Origin: Lachnospiraceae bacterium
GTDB taxonomy: Bacteria; Bacillota; Clostridia; Lachnospirales; Lachnospiraceae
DNA: 64,000 bases
Direction: 5' to 3'
Assembly (NCBI GenBank): GCA_017446045.1
Contig: JAFSRP010000026.1
Span: 16,795-80,794 of the forward strand
Below the pieces are notes generated by a model that saw only the letters and a list, made by a program, of their open reading frames with translations, had not been told where the DNA came from and searched no databases. Shown in pieces: positions 26,874 through 34,866 of this stretch (its first letter is position 1; each line of letters starts with the position of its first letter). The position numbers and the translations under genes were made by a program.

Positions 26874-27482
26874 TCAGTCGGGCTGCTGCCCGTCATGCGC
26901 TTTCCATGCACATTCCGTGATCCGCATATCCGTAAACACAGCCGTAAAACTCGAATCCTCCGGACTGCACGCATAGATACCGAAGCGGATCTTTCCGGCG
27001 CCTTCCCACATATGGCAGACACGCATCTGGGTAAACTCTGCCCCGTCACGGGAGCACTCTACACAGTAATCATCCTCCCGGCGGCTGAAGCGGTACCACA
27101 TTTCCTTCACATCTGCGGGGATCGCCGTCGTCGCCCAGTCAGAATACCCATGGTTCGTCACTACGGACCCGAGATGCTGAAACTGCTCATTTTCATATTC
27201 GACCGAAGCCTTCAGCCAGTTCTCCGCATCCAGGTACATGACGATGCCGCACTGGTCAAAGCGGTGGTGGCTCCCTGTGAAATCTGTCCTGACAATAAAG
27301 GAGAAATACTTCTCGTCCGTTTCTGTCTGCAGTACCGGGGCATTGTCATTGCGAAAATGATAATATGTCCTCTGCCAAAGATCGGTATAAGGCCGGGTGG
27401 TGATCTCGATCCTTTCCCGCCGGATTACGGAAGCTTCCGGCTCTCTCGTCCACTCCAGATGGTCAAACTTGTTCAATGACAT
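26874..27482 (-). CDS. DUF1349 family protein (concanavalin-like fold)
   Basis: A 202-aa cytosolic protein of the DUF1349 family, predicted beta-jelly-roll with a lectin/glucanase-like fold. Marks are RTYYHFRNDNAPVLQ (about 39-53), FDQCGIVMYLDAENWLKASVEYE (about 78-100) and RIRFGIYACSPE-like end (about 167-178). Length matches the family (about 190-210 aa). ATG 27482 has a GGGGGGAAAT site. Many relatives sit in carbohydrate-active contexts; here it is alone, just downstream of the XRE-superoxide-reductase regulator, so a link to that regulator is possible but unproven. Confidence 0.85.
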   Translation of the reverse strand: MSLNKFDHLEWTREPEASVIRRERIEITTRPYTDLWQRTYYHFRNDNAPVLQTETDEKYFSFIVRTDFTGSHHRFDQCGIVMYLDAENWLKASVEYENEQFQHLGSVVTNHGYSDWATTAIPADVKEMWYRFSRREDDYCVECSRDGAEFTQMRVCHMWEGAGKIRFGIYACSPEDSSFTAVFTDMRITECAWKAHDGQQPD

Positions 27483-27531
27483 AGGTATTTCCCCCCTGCT
27501 TTCAGATGTCCGTGTGCCTCTGCTCAGGCTC

Positions 27532-28137
27532 TCACCGGCGCGTCACGCGGTCCCTGATAACCATATCAAATAATCCATGCTGATTGCAATAAAAATACAG
27601 TTTCTTCGTCCTGCGGATATCAAAACGCGCTTCCGCATCACCTTCCGGATAAAGCTTCCGGATCTCAAAGCCGTTATCACGCACCGCGGCAATAAAGGAA
27701 ATATAATGTGTCCTGGTCATCTCATGCCGGATCGTGACATAGTACTCATCCTCTATACGCTCGATCTGATACGGATGTCTGTCATCCGCCGGCTCCGCTT
27801 CGAGCGCAGGCAGCGTTACCCCGCAGCAGCTGATGACCGCCTCCCCTGTACTTTGGATCACATTTCCGCAGATCGGGCAGACGTACAGCTTCATCCGCAG
27901 CATGTTGAATGACTTGTTGGTGTTTACTACGTCCTCACCGGCGAGCAGCTCCATAACGGAAACACCGAGCGCGTCCGCCAGCGGCTCGATCAGCGTAATA
28001 TCCGGATAACCGCGTCCCGTCTCCCATTTTGATACTGCCTTATCGCTTACATGCAGTATCTCCGCCAGCTGCAGCTGGGTAAGCCCTCTTGCCTCTCGCA
28101 GCCTCCGGATCATAGGTCCTGTTACATATCGGTTCAT
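27532..28137 (-). CDS. XRE-family regulator fused to a desulfoferrodoxin/superoxide reductase module
   Basis: A 201-aa fusion. Residues 8-62 are an HTH_3 (XRE) DNA-binding domain (LTQLQLAEILHVSDKAVSKWE). Residues 84-107 match a desulforedoxin-like rubredoxin-type centre with Cys87, Cys90, Cys104 and Cys105. Residues 118-192 match superoxide reductase: the five iron ligands appear as His121, His138, His144, Cys184 and His187 (RHPYQ, RHEM, THYI, YCNQHG). The usual Glu-Lys before the first histidine is Asp-Arg here. It could be a redox or superoxide sensor, or an enzyme with a DNA-binding tail. AAGGAGG precedes ATG 28137. Upstream direct repeats may be its operator. Confidence 0.85.
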   Translation of the reverse strand: MNRYVTGPMIRRLREARGLTQLQLAEILHVSDKAVSKWETGRGYPDITLIEPLADALGVSVMELLAGEDVVNTNKSFNMLRMKLYVCPICGNVIQSTGEAVISCCGVTLPALEAEPADDRHPYQIERIEDEYYVTIRHEMTRTHYISFIAAVRDNGFEIRKLYPEGDAEARFDIRRTKKLYFYCNQHGLFDMVIRDRVTRR

Positions 28138-28190
28138 GATCTGTTCCTCCTTACGCTGCCACCATACCGCAGGTACCGGCAGAATACAAC

Positions 28191-28253
28191 CTACGCCGCG
28201 TAGAGTCCTGTCCTCGTTTTGAACATTATGTCAACTAATGTATGTCAACTAAT
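28191..28253. promoter_or_regulatory. Candidate operator region upstream of the XRE-superoxide-reductase gene
   Basis: Two direct copies of TATGTCAACTAAT (28227-28239 and 28241-28253) repeat with a 14-bp period; on the minus strand each reads ATTAGTTGACATA and so contains TTGACA. A separate palindrome CTACGC-C-GCGTAG lies at 28191-28203. The elements are 54-116 bp upstream of the start at 28137, a likely autoregulatory region. Confidence 0.55.
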
Positions 28254-28316
28254 ATCGCCATGCTCATGGATCCCGCCTGAAAACTTTGATCTGTCCAATG
28301 TCTGTCCTGGGACGGA

Positions 28317-28352
28317 AACAGCCTGCCTTTTTTCCGGCAGGCTGCTTTTTCT
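28317..28352. terminator. Hairpin terminator between TRAP operon end and XRE regulator
   Basis: CAGCCTGCC-(TTTTTTCC)-GGCAGGCTG, followed on the plus strand by CTTTTTCTTTT and on the minus strand by TTTCC. It probably ends the TRAP operon on the minus strand, with a better U-tract on the plus strand. Confidence 0.7.
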
Positions 28353-28413
28353 TTTATAATTTCGGTGCCGGGCTGTGCCCCAGGCAAGCGCAGTTCATTC
28401 CCCGATCATACAC

Positions 28414-29727
28414 TTATACGTTGAAACCGAACAGTCTCGGAAGGAACAGGGACAGGTCCGGGAAGTAAGTCGTCAGGATCAATGTGGGGATCCAGGCGAA
28501 GCAGATGATCTTCAGGGACGGGACCAGCATATCCTTGACCGGGACCTTTGCCGTTCTGGAACCGAGGTACAGAAGGGGTGCCGCGGGAGGTGTGATGGTT
28601 CCCATGCCCAGATTCACACCGAGAATGGCTGCGAATTGAACCGGGCTGACGCCGACGGCCATGACCACGGGCAGAAGGATCGGTCCGCAGAGCAGTGTTC
28701 CGGAGTTATCATCCATCAGCATGCCGATGATGACCATGAAAATGTTGACCAGCAGCAGGATGACATTTTTATTGCTGGAAATGCCCAGCATGACTTCCAC
28801 CATCTTGTTGGGAAGATTAAGCAGTACGTATAGTCTGGACAGGATCATGACCATGAACATCATGAGCATAACGACTGCTGCCGTCACGCCGGAATCCCGG
28901 AGCGCGTCGAGCAATCCTCTGACAGTCAGGCCTTTGTAGACGAAGAATCCGATCGGTATCGAATAGATGACTGCCACTGCAGCCGCTTCCGTCGGCGTCA
29001 TCACGCCGCCATAGATACCGCCCAGGACGATGACCGGCATCAGCAGTGCCGGGACCGCATTGCGGAAACGGATACTGATGGGCAGCTGCTCTTCCTTCAT
29101 GGCGTCTTCAAGCCGCTGTTTGTTGAATTCCACATAATCCTTATTGTGGCTGCATTCATAGACATTGATCACACAGAGCAGGATCGCCAGGATAATGCCC
29201 GGCACGATCGTCGCAAGGAAGCACGCGAGCACGGACTGGCCCGTGACCCATGCATACATGATCTGGATACAGCTGGGCGGGATCAGGAGTCCCAACGGGG
29301 AGGCATTCGCGATCAGTGATGCCGCGAAACCCTTGTCATAATGCGCTTCTTCCAGCTTCGGATACATAATGGATCCGATACAGGAAAGAGTCGCCGCCGC
29401 GGATCCGGAGATCGCGCCGAAGACAGCGCTCGCCACGACTACGACGATACCGAGTCCGCCGTTGATCCTGCCGACAAAGATCTGGACAAAATCCGTCAGT
29501 GCCTTGCCCAGCTTGCCCCGCTCAATAATACCGCCCGAGAGGACGAACAGCGGGATAGCAAGAAGAACGATCGTGTTGATCTTATTGAAGCCCGTAGGGA
29601 TCAGGGTGGACAGCTTCTGCCCGTCCATCAGCGCTACGGTGGTAAATGACACGCCGAAGGCTGCCGGGACGCAGAGCCCTAGGATAAGACAGCCAAGCAG
29701 GATAAGAACGGAAACAATAATGATCAT
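28414..29727 (-). CDS. dctM: TRAP transporter large permease (DctM family)
   Basis: A 437-aa membrane protein with about twelve helices, the ion-coupled translocation subunit of a tripartite ATP-independent periplasmic-type transporter. Family marks are IPLFVLSGGIIERG (about 56-69), GASAAGTLSCIGSIM-like SGSAAATLSCIG (about 107-118) and the end of the repeat NLGMGTITPPAAPLLY (about 385-400). Start overlaps the DctQ stop by 4 bp (ATGA). It takes up organic acids or related anions using an ion gradient. The ligand is set by the DctP protein upstream. Confidence 0.95.
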   Translation of the reverse strand: MIIIVSVLILLGCLILGLCVPAAFGVSFTTVALMDGQKLSTLIPTGFNKINTIVLLAIPLFVLSGGIIERGKLGKALTDFVQIFVGRINGGLGIVVVVASAVFGAISGSAAATLSCIGSIMYPKLEEAHYDKGFAASLIANASPLGLLIPPSCIQIMYAWVTGQSVLACFLATIVPGIILAILLCVINVYECSHNKDYVEFNKQRLEDAMKEEQLPISIRFRNAVPALLMPVIVLGGIYGGVMTPTEAAAVAVIYSIPIGFFVYKGLTVRGLLDALRDSGVTAAVVMLMMFMVMILSRLYVLLNLPNKMVEVMLGISSNKNVILLLVNIFMVIIGMLMDDNSGTLLCGPILLPVVMAVGVSPVQFAAILGVNLGMGTITPPAAPLLYLGSRTAKVPVKDMLVPSLKIICFAWIPTLILTTYFPDLSLFLPRLFGFNV

Positions 29728-30263
29728 TTCTCTTCATAACCTCCTTTCCTGCGTTCGCCGGCTCTTGCCATGAAATACAGCGCCCAGTACAGCGCAAAGA
29801 GCGCCATTCCGAAAAAGCCGATCGCGATCGGGATCTGGGACGCCAGATACGGGATCTTCAGTCCGGTCGTTCTCGGCATCTTCACCATGTTGGTCTGCAA
29901 AAGCAGGATCGTCATATAGGTACACAACGAGAAAATGACGAATTCCAGTGCCTTTGCGATACCTTTGGTCATGTCCACGATATACTGATTCTTACAGAAG
30001 ACATCGATCATATCCGCTTTGATATGGCTGTCTTCCTGGCTTCCGGTGATACCCCCGAGGAAATACATCCACCATGCAAAGAGCAGGATCACCTCTTCAC
30101 TGCCGAAAATATCCTTCTTAAAGCAGTAGCGGGAAATGACGGTGGCAAATACCATCAGCGTCAGAGCTGCTGCCGAAAGACTGATAAAAAAACTGTTGAT
30201 CTTGTCGAAGCCGCGCCACAAACCACTTTTCTGGAAGTTTTCTAGTTTTTTATACATATTCAC
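29724..30263 (-). CDS. dctQ: TRAP transporter small permease (DctQ family)
   Basis: A 179-aa membrane protein with four predicted helices, the second permease subunit of the TRAP transporter. It shows SRYCFKKDIFGSEEVILLF (about 45-63), with the family acidic EE motif, and WWMYFLGGITGSQEDSHIKAD (about 66-86). The start ATG at 30263 follows GGGGGTG. Overlaps dctM, so translation is coupled. In Gram-positive hosts the binding protein is lipid-anchored rather than periplasmic, which fits the lipoprotein DctP here. Confidence 0.93.
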   Translation of the reverse strand: MNMYKKLENFQKSGLWRGFDKINSFFISLSAAALTLMVFATVISRYCFKKDIFGSEEVILLFAWWMYFLGGITGSQEDSHIKADMIDVFCKNQYIVDMTKGIAKALEFVIFSLCTYMTILLLQTNMVKMPRTTGLKIPYLASQIPIAIGFFGMALFALYWALYFMARAGERRKGGYEEK

Positions 30264-30367
30264 CCCCTGAATGGTTTTTCAAGGGGAGAATGATCACGGA
30301 ACCGCTTCGATCCCGCGATCATCTCCCTGACGTTTAAAGCAGATTAACTGACGTCATAGTGTCTGAT

Positions 30368-31465
30368 TTACTCGATATCCTTCTTGATCTCGTCAATGAT
30401 CTCCTGACCAACGAGATCTGCCATCTTAGCCCAGCCTTCGTCACGTACCTTGGTAGCATATGCCTCAAGCTCTTCGTCTGTCAGCGGAAGGATCTCGGTG
30501 CCGCCTTCGACCAGTCTGTCAAGTGCTTCCTGATCGAGCTTGTCCATGTTGTCGAACTGGCGGTTGGTCTCGGTAGTGACTGCCTCCTGGATGATCTGCT
30601 GCAGATCCTCCGGCAGTTTGTTCCATGTCTCAAGGCTGATCATGTAATCAAGCGGATCGATGAATATCTTCTGCGGGACCCAATACTTGATCAGTTCCGC
30701 AAAGGAAGACTCCGCGGAGACCGGGGTAAGGCCGATCGCGCCGTCGCAGACACCGGTCTGCAGGCCGGTATACAGATCCGCGAATGCAATGGTAACGGAA
30801 TTGTAGCCCATGGTCTCCAGAGCAATACGGTAAGCATCGGTGGAGGACATACGCATCATCAGGTCCTTCTTCGCGTTGGGATCATTGTAATTATCCGGAT
30901 ACTTGGTGTAGAGCAGGCCTACAAAACCGTCGCCGTGGATACCCAGGATCTTGACTCCCAGATCGTCAAAGATGGAGGAGTATGCCTCAAAGTAGTGAGA
31001 ACCGGGCGAATATACCTTCTTTGCCTCTTCCGCGCTGGTTACAAGATACGGCAGGCTGTTGACTGCGATACGTGCGTCATAGGCATTGTTGTTGAAGAAG
31101 CATCCCATGTCGACAGTGCCGGCCATGATATCTTCGATAACAAGCGTGGAGTCACCCAGCTGGTTCGCCGGATAGGTGGTGATCTTCAAGCGCCCGCCGG
31201 ATTTCTCTTCACAGTACTGCTTGATACGCTCCATGCCCTGGCTGGACGGTGCGTCCACAGGCATGGAACCTGCAAATTTCAGTTCAAACACTTCATCTGA
31301 TGTAGCCGCTGCCGGCGCTGCCGCCTCGGTCGCTGCTGCCTGCGTTTCCGCTGCCTTCGTCTCTGCAGGCGCTGCCGTGGTGGAAGTGCTGCCGCCCGAG
31401 CCTCCGCAGGCTGCCAGCGAAAGCACCATCAATGCGCTTAATAAGATCGCAATTCTTTTCTTCAT
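30368..31465 (-). CDS. dctP: TRAP transporter substrate-binding lipoprotein (DctP family)
   Basis: A 365-aa solute receptor. The N-terminus is a lipoprotein signal (LSLAAC, cysteine at residue 20) followed by a Thr/Ala/Glu-rich linker (about 21-58). The DctP core begins FELKFAG. The family arginine-bearing loop is LMMRMSSTDAYRIALETM (about residues 207-224), which should include the carboxylate-binding Arg. VCDGAIGLTPVS and NKLPEDLQQIIQEA complete the fold. AGGAGG precedes ATG 31465. Downstream genes dctQ and dctM follow on the same strand. The adjacent PLP enzyme suggests a hydroxy- or D-amino acid ligand. Confidence 0.95.
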   Translation of the reverse strand: MKKRIAILLSALMVLSLAACGGSGGSTSTTAAPAETKAAETQAAATEAAAPAAATSDEVFELKFAGSMPVDAPSSQGMERIKQYCEEKSGGRLKITTYPANQLGDSTLVIEDIMAGTVDMGCFFNNNAYDARIAVNSLPYLVTSAEEAKKVYSPGSHYFEAYSSIFDDLGVKILGIHGDGFVGLLYTKYPDNYNDPNAKKDLMMRMSSTDAYRIALETMGYNSVTIAFADLYTGLQTGVCDGAIGLTPVSAESSFAELIKYWVPQKIFIDPLDYMISLETWNKLPEDLQQIIQEAVTTETNRQFDNMDKLDQEALDRLVEGGTEILPLTDEELEAYATKVRDEGWAKMADLVGQEIIDEIKKDIE

Positions 31466-31524
31466 TTCATTTCCTCCTCATGCTTTCTTAATTAATGGTT
31501 GCTGCAAACTAAAGTGTTGCTGTT

Positions 31525-32637
31525 TTACGCGTTCTTACGCGTAGAGTTTCCGCGGATATCCACTGTGATCAGGTGGTCTACCTCGTCATTTCTGATGCCG
31601 ATGAGGTAGCTGGTCAGGTTGGCACTGGAGCAGGAGTGGTTGGGAATGATGCAGATCTTGTCTCCGACCTTGATGTCCGTCGTTCCATGGACATGGAGCT
31701 TGCCGACTTCCTCGGAAAGACCGTCCACTTCAAGCTCGGGATGTCCGATCACATGCCCGTAGCCCTTGATGGAGCTGTTGCCGTGTGCTCCCTGATCCAG
31801 ACCGAAACATTTGGTTCCTGCGTCACAGATATAAACATCCTCCCTTGGATGCGAGATCACCGACGCGAGAATATAGAGTGCGCACTGCTCCACTGTTGCT
31901 GTCTCCGTCGATAGCTGGATCGCATCATTGAACACATAATTGCCGGGATGGAAAATGCCGATCTCCGGGTCCGCGACCGACTGCCAGAAAGTAGGGGTAG
32001 ATCCTGTCGTCACCAGCTTTGGGGTAAACCCGGCTGCCTTCAGGGATGCGATCGCTTCGTGCAGGGCATCACATTCCTGCTTTGCACATTCCGGAACGCC
32101 TGCCTTTGAAGACACGCCGTAAACATGTCCGGAATGACTGGAAATACCGCAGAACGCAAGGTTCCTGAACGCTTCCATTTTCTTCGCGAATTCTCCGACC
32201 TTCGCGGGTACAATGCCAAAACGGTGCAGACCGCTGTCCACGATGAGGGTATACTTCACCTTCTGTCCCGCTTCTCCTGCCGCTTTGTCAAGTGCGGCAG
32301 CACCATCCAGGTCATCGATCCGGATGATGAAATTACATTTGGCAGACAGCTTCAGCACCCTGTCGATCGACACCTTTGTAGCAACAGGATAGGCGTACAT
32401 CAGATTATCGAATCCATGATCCGCCAGGAATTCGCATTCATCCAGCGTTCCGCACAGAAAACCGGTCGCGCCTGCTTTCACCTGCATTTCGGCGATCTCC
32501 AGGCTTTTATGGGTCTTCAGCATGGGCCAGATCTGCTTTCCATACTTTGCGGCTTCCTCTGCATACCGCCTGATATTATTCTCCAAAGCATCAAGATCCA
32601 ATAATATGGCAGGTGTATACAGCTCATCAATTTTCAT
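31525..32637 (-). CDS. DSD1/D-threonine aldolase family PLP enzyme
   Basis: A 370-aa fold-type III PLP enzyme (alanine-racemase-like barrel plus beta domain). The start at 32637 (MKIDELYTP) is chosen because GAGGTG lies about nine bases upstream. The PLP lysine is in MLKTHKS (about residues 39-45) and SGLHRFG marks the barrel. The C-terminal metal motif reads HSC (H-x-C), as in eukaryotic-type zinc D-serine dehydratase, rather than the H-x-D typical of D-threonine aldolase. Activities in this family include D-serine or D-threonine dehydration and beta-hydroxy-D-aspartate cleavage. It lies 60 bp upstream of dctP on the same strand, so it probably acts on the TRAP substrate. Confidence 0.88.
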   Translation of the reverse strand: MKIDELYTPAILLDLDALENNIRRYAEEAAKYGKQIWPMLKTHKSLEIAEMQVKAGATGFLCGTLDECEFLADHGFDNLMYAYPVATKVSIDRVLKLSAKCNFIIRIDDLDGAAALDKAAGEAGQKVKYTLIVDSGLHRFGIVPAKVGEFAKKMEAFRNLAFCGISSHSGHVYGVSSKAGVPECAKQECDALHEAIASLKAAGFTPKLVTTGSTPTFWQSVADPEIGIFHPGNYVFNDAIQLSTETATVEQCALYILASVISHPREDVYICDAGTKCFGLDQGAHGNSSIKGYGHVIGHPELEVDGLSEEVGKLHVHGTTDIKVGDKICIIPNHSCSSANLTSYLIGIRNDEVDHLITVDIRGNSTRKNA

Positions 32638-32799
32638 CGTAGCAATCACCTCTTTCCTGAACTTCAAACTTAAATTTTATTTAACTACATTAAATTATAG
32701 TAATGTTCTCAAAGAAAAACAATTCACATAATTCAGCCCCATTTAAATTTGTAAATTTTGTTGAATATCTCTATTCATTTTTATGCATTTTTCCGCACA

Positions 32800-32845
32800 A
32801 AAAAGACCGATGCACTGTGCCAAAACACAGGCAGCGGCCTTCAGA
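32800..32845 (-). terminator. Imperfect terminator downstream of the XRE-cupin regulator
   Basis: On the minus strand GGCCGCTGCCTGTG...CAC-AGTGCATCGGTC forms an imperfect stem and is followed by TTTTTT. It separates the regulator from the PLP enzyme gene. Confidence 0.6.
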
Positions 32846-32865
32846 TAATGATAGAGTTTAAAGAA

Positions 32866-33414
32866 TCAGAACTCCGGCGGTGATACGGCGAAGACCAGGA
32901 CGGATTCGCCCTCTCCGACATTGGTCCAGTTATGGATCTGCTGAGGCTCGATTCGGACGCTGTCACCCTCGTGAAGAGTAAAGACTTCGCCGTCCAGATG
33001 GAGCTCAAATACACCTTTCAGGACCAGCGCCACCTCCTCTCCGGCGTGCGCCATCGGGGATTCGATCGTCGCTCTGTCCCTGCCGAGCCGGAGCATGCAG
33101 AACTCGATGCCGCCCTGCATATCGGGCGTCAGCAGCTCATAATCCACATCATTCTTGGAAATAATATGCCTTTTGCCGGCATGTACGACCGATTCCTTCT
33201 CTTTCCTGTCCGCCATGAACAGGCTGAAAATGGGTATATTGAGCGTCCTTGCGATCAGGCGTATGGTATTCAGCGAAGGGGTCGCCTTGTCATGTTCGAT
33301 CTGGCTGAGCATGGAAGGCGTGATTCCGACCGCTTCCGCCAGCTCACGCAGGGTCATTTTCTGGTTCGTTCTAAAGTATTTGATTCTCTCGCCAACACTG
33401 GTTTCTGTCGTCAT
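32866..33414 (-). CDS. XRE-cupin transcriptional regulator
   Basis: A 182-aa regulator with an N-terminal XRE helix-turn-helix (about residues 8-62, LRELAEAVGITPSMLSQIE) and a C-terminal cupin (about residues 105-180; motifs MAHAGEEVALVLKGVFEL and GDSVRIEPQQIHNWTN). Regulators of this build often sense a small molecule made or imported by the adjacent genes. The start ATG 33414 has no clear ribosome site and an earlier ATG in the frame is possible, so the N-terminal boundary is tentative. It lies upstream of the PLP enzyme and TRAP genes on the same strand and probably controls them. Confidence 0.88.
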   Translation of the reverse strand: MTTETSVGERIKYFRTNQKMTLRELAEAVGITPSMLSQIEHDKATPSLNTIRLIARTLNIPIFSLFMADRKEKESVVHAGKRHIISKNDVDYELLTPDMQGGIEFCMLRLGRDRATIESPMAHAGEEVALVLKGVFELHLDGEVFTLHEGDSVRIEPQQIHNWTNVGEGESVLVFAVSPPEF

Positions 33415-33493
33415 GATCCGGGTTTCGATAGTAAGAAGGAAGTTAAAATTAGCTGCACTGTATATTATAACAGATTCTTCCTTTACAAAACAA

Positions 33494-34060
33494 TTATAAA
33501 TCCGTTTCCGGAGCCTGCAATTCTTCCGGCCGTGTGAGATCGCTGATCCACGCATCCTTCGCCGCTCCCGGTGCCTCGATCTTCAGCACGTCCTCCAGCG
33601 GGATGCGGATCGCGTCGATCTGGATCGTCCGCGTCACTGCCGCATCCACATTCCGGCAGATGCCGGTGACTGTCTGATAGGTTCCCCGGCGCCCGTAGGC
33701 CTCATGGTCCTCATCGCTGCAGGGCACAAAATACGTTACCGAGACCTGCACACGGCTGTCCCTGGCCACACGGCTGTTAAAAGTCAGACTGTACAGGATC
33801 TCCAGCTGCCGCGAGAGCTTCTCCGCATCTTCCGGACTCAGGATCACCCTGTCTATGTACAGCTCATCTTTCGCGATGACCGCTGCACTGAATCCCCGCA
33901 GCGCGTCAAAGGGCGCAAATATCTTGGCCCGGCGCCCGACATCCATCTTCGGATGACGGGCCCGGAAACCATCCAGGCAATCATGCCGGGGTTTTCCCTT
34001 CAGAAACACATCACGGTACAGGAAATCCGCCGGCATGGACATCATTCCGATTCCGCCCAT
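33494..34060 (-). CDS. YolD-like SOS-associated protein
   Basis: A 188-aa protein that starts with a basic region and an RRAKIFAPFDALRGF motif (about residues 43-57), as in YolD-like proteins encoded with Y-family polymerases in Firmicutes. Remaining length is beta-rich and unrecognised. ATG 34060 follows GGGAGGGAC. It begins 12 bp after the LexA-like stop on the same strand, so the two are probably one operon. Its role is thought to be in regulating translesion polymerase activity; this is known for relatives but untested here. Confidence 0.75.
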   Translation of the reverse strand: MGGIGMMSMPADFLYRDVFLKGKPRHDCLDGFRARHPKMDVGRRAKIFAPFDALRGFSAAVIAKDELYIDRVILSPEDAEKLSRQLEILYSLTFNSRVARDSRVQVSVTYFVPCSDEDHEAYGRRGTYQTVTGICRNVDAAVTRTIQIDAIRIPLEDVLKIEAPGAAKDAWISDLTRPEELQAPETDL

Positions 34061-34072
34061 ATGTCCCTCCCG

Positions 34073-34687
34073 TCACTTTTTCTTGATCACATGACTGACC
34101 ACGCCCTGGCACTCCAGCTGGTCCACATAGATGACCTTGTCGCCATACACCCTGCGGTTGCAGTAAAGGAGCATCGCCCTGCGCTCCGTCTTATCCGTAC
34201 CGCCGTACTTCTTGAGCGTATTGCGGCGGTCCGCGTCCAGCGCGATCACCAGATCGCCCTTCCTGGGCTCCGCGTCCATCCGGACCACGACCAGGTCGCC
34301 GTCCTCAATGCCCTCGTCCTCCATGGAATCCCCGGACGCGTGCAGCATATACAGCTGCCCGTCCCCGAAGATCTCCGTCGGCAGGCTCGTGACACACTCC
34401 ACATTCTCTTCCTCAAAACTCAGCTCGCCGCAGGGGACCGATCCCACCAGGGGCACGCGAGCGCGCCGGTTCCGGATCTTGTCCATCTGCCCGACCTGCA
34501 GCACGCCGCCGGCATAGGAAAGCATACCGCGCCGGTTCATCTCCACCAGATAATCCTGCGACGTACTGCGGGCAATGCCGAAGCGCCGCGCGATCTCCGT
34601 CGTTGACGGCGTCCGGTCCGACTCCGCGTAAAACTCACCGATATAAGCATTGATCTGCTTCATCAGCTCCGGATCCTTATGTCTCAT
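34073..34687 (-). CDS. LexA-like repressor (S24 self-cleaving)
   Basis: A 204-aa repressor with an N-terminal winged-helix HTH (about residues 10-55) and a C-terminal peptidase S24 domain. The self-cleavage site is Cys86-Gly87 (SVPCGEL) instead of the usual Ala-Gly. Ser121 (ASGDSM) and Lys159 (NTLKKYG) are the catalytic dyad. Length matches LexA (about 200-215 aa). AAGGAGG precedes ATG 34687. It is followed by the YolD-like gene and lies upstream of a pdaA transcribed away from it. I see no GAAC-N4-GTTC SOS box in the adjacent 100 bp, so its operator may differ. Confidence 0.92.
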   Translation of the reverse strand: MRHKDPELMKQINAYIGEFYAESDRTPSTTEIARRFGIARSTSQDYLVEMNRRGMLSYAGGVLQVGQMDKIRNRRARVPLVGSVPCGELSFEEENVECVTSLPTEIFGDGQLYMLHASGDSMEDEGIEDGDLVVVRMDAEPRKGDLVIALDADRRNTLKKYGGTDKTERRAMLLYCNRRVYGDKVIYVDQLECQGVVSHVIKKK

Positions 34688-34866
34688 CCTTTGCCTCCTT
34701 CCGGCACCCCGGGTTCATGCCCGGTCTGTACCCCCGGACCATATTATAAAATAATTCCCTTCCGATATGCTATAATATAAAAAATGATACCGGCCACACG
34801 ACCCCCGGCCCGCGGACAGGCCCGGCCGGATATACGGGTGTATGACATTATTATAGGGAGAATGTT

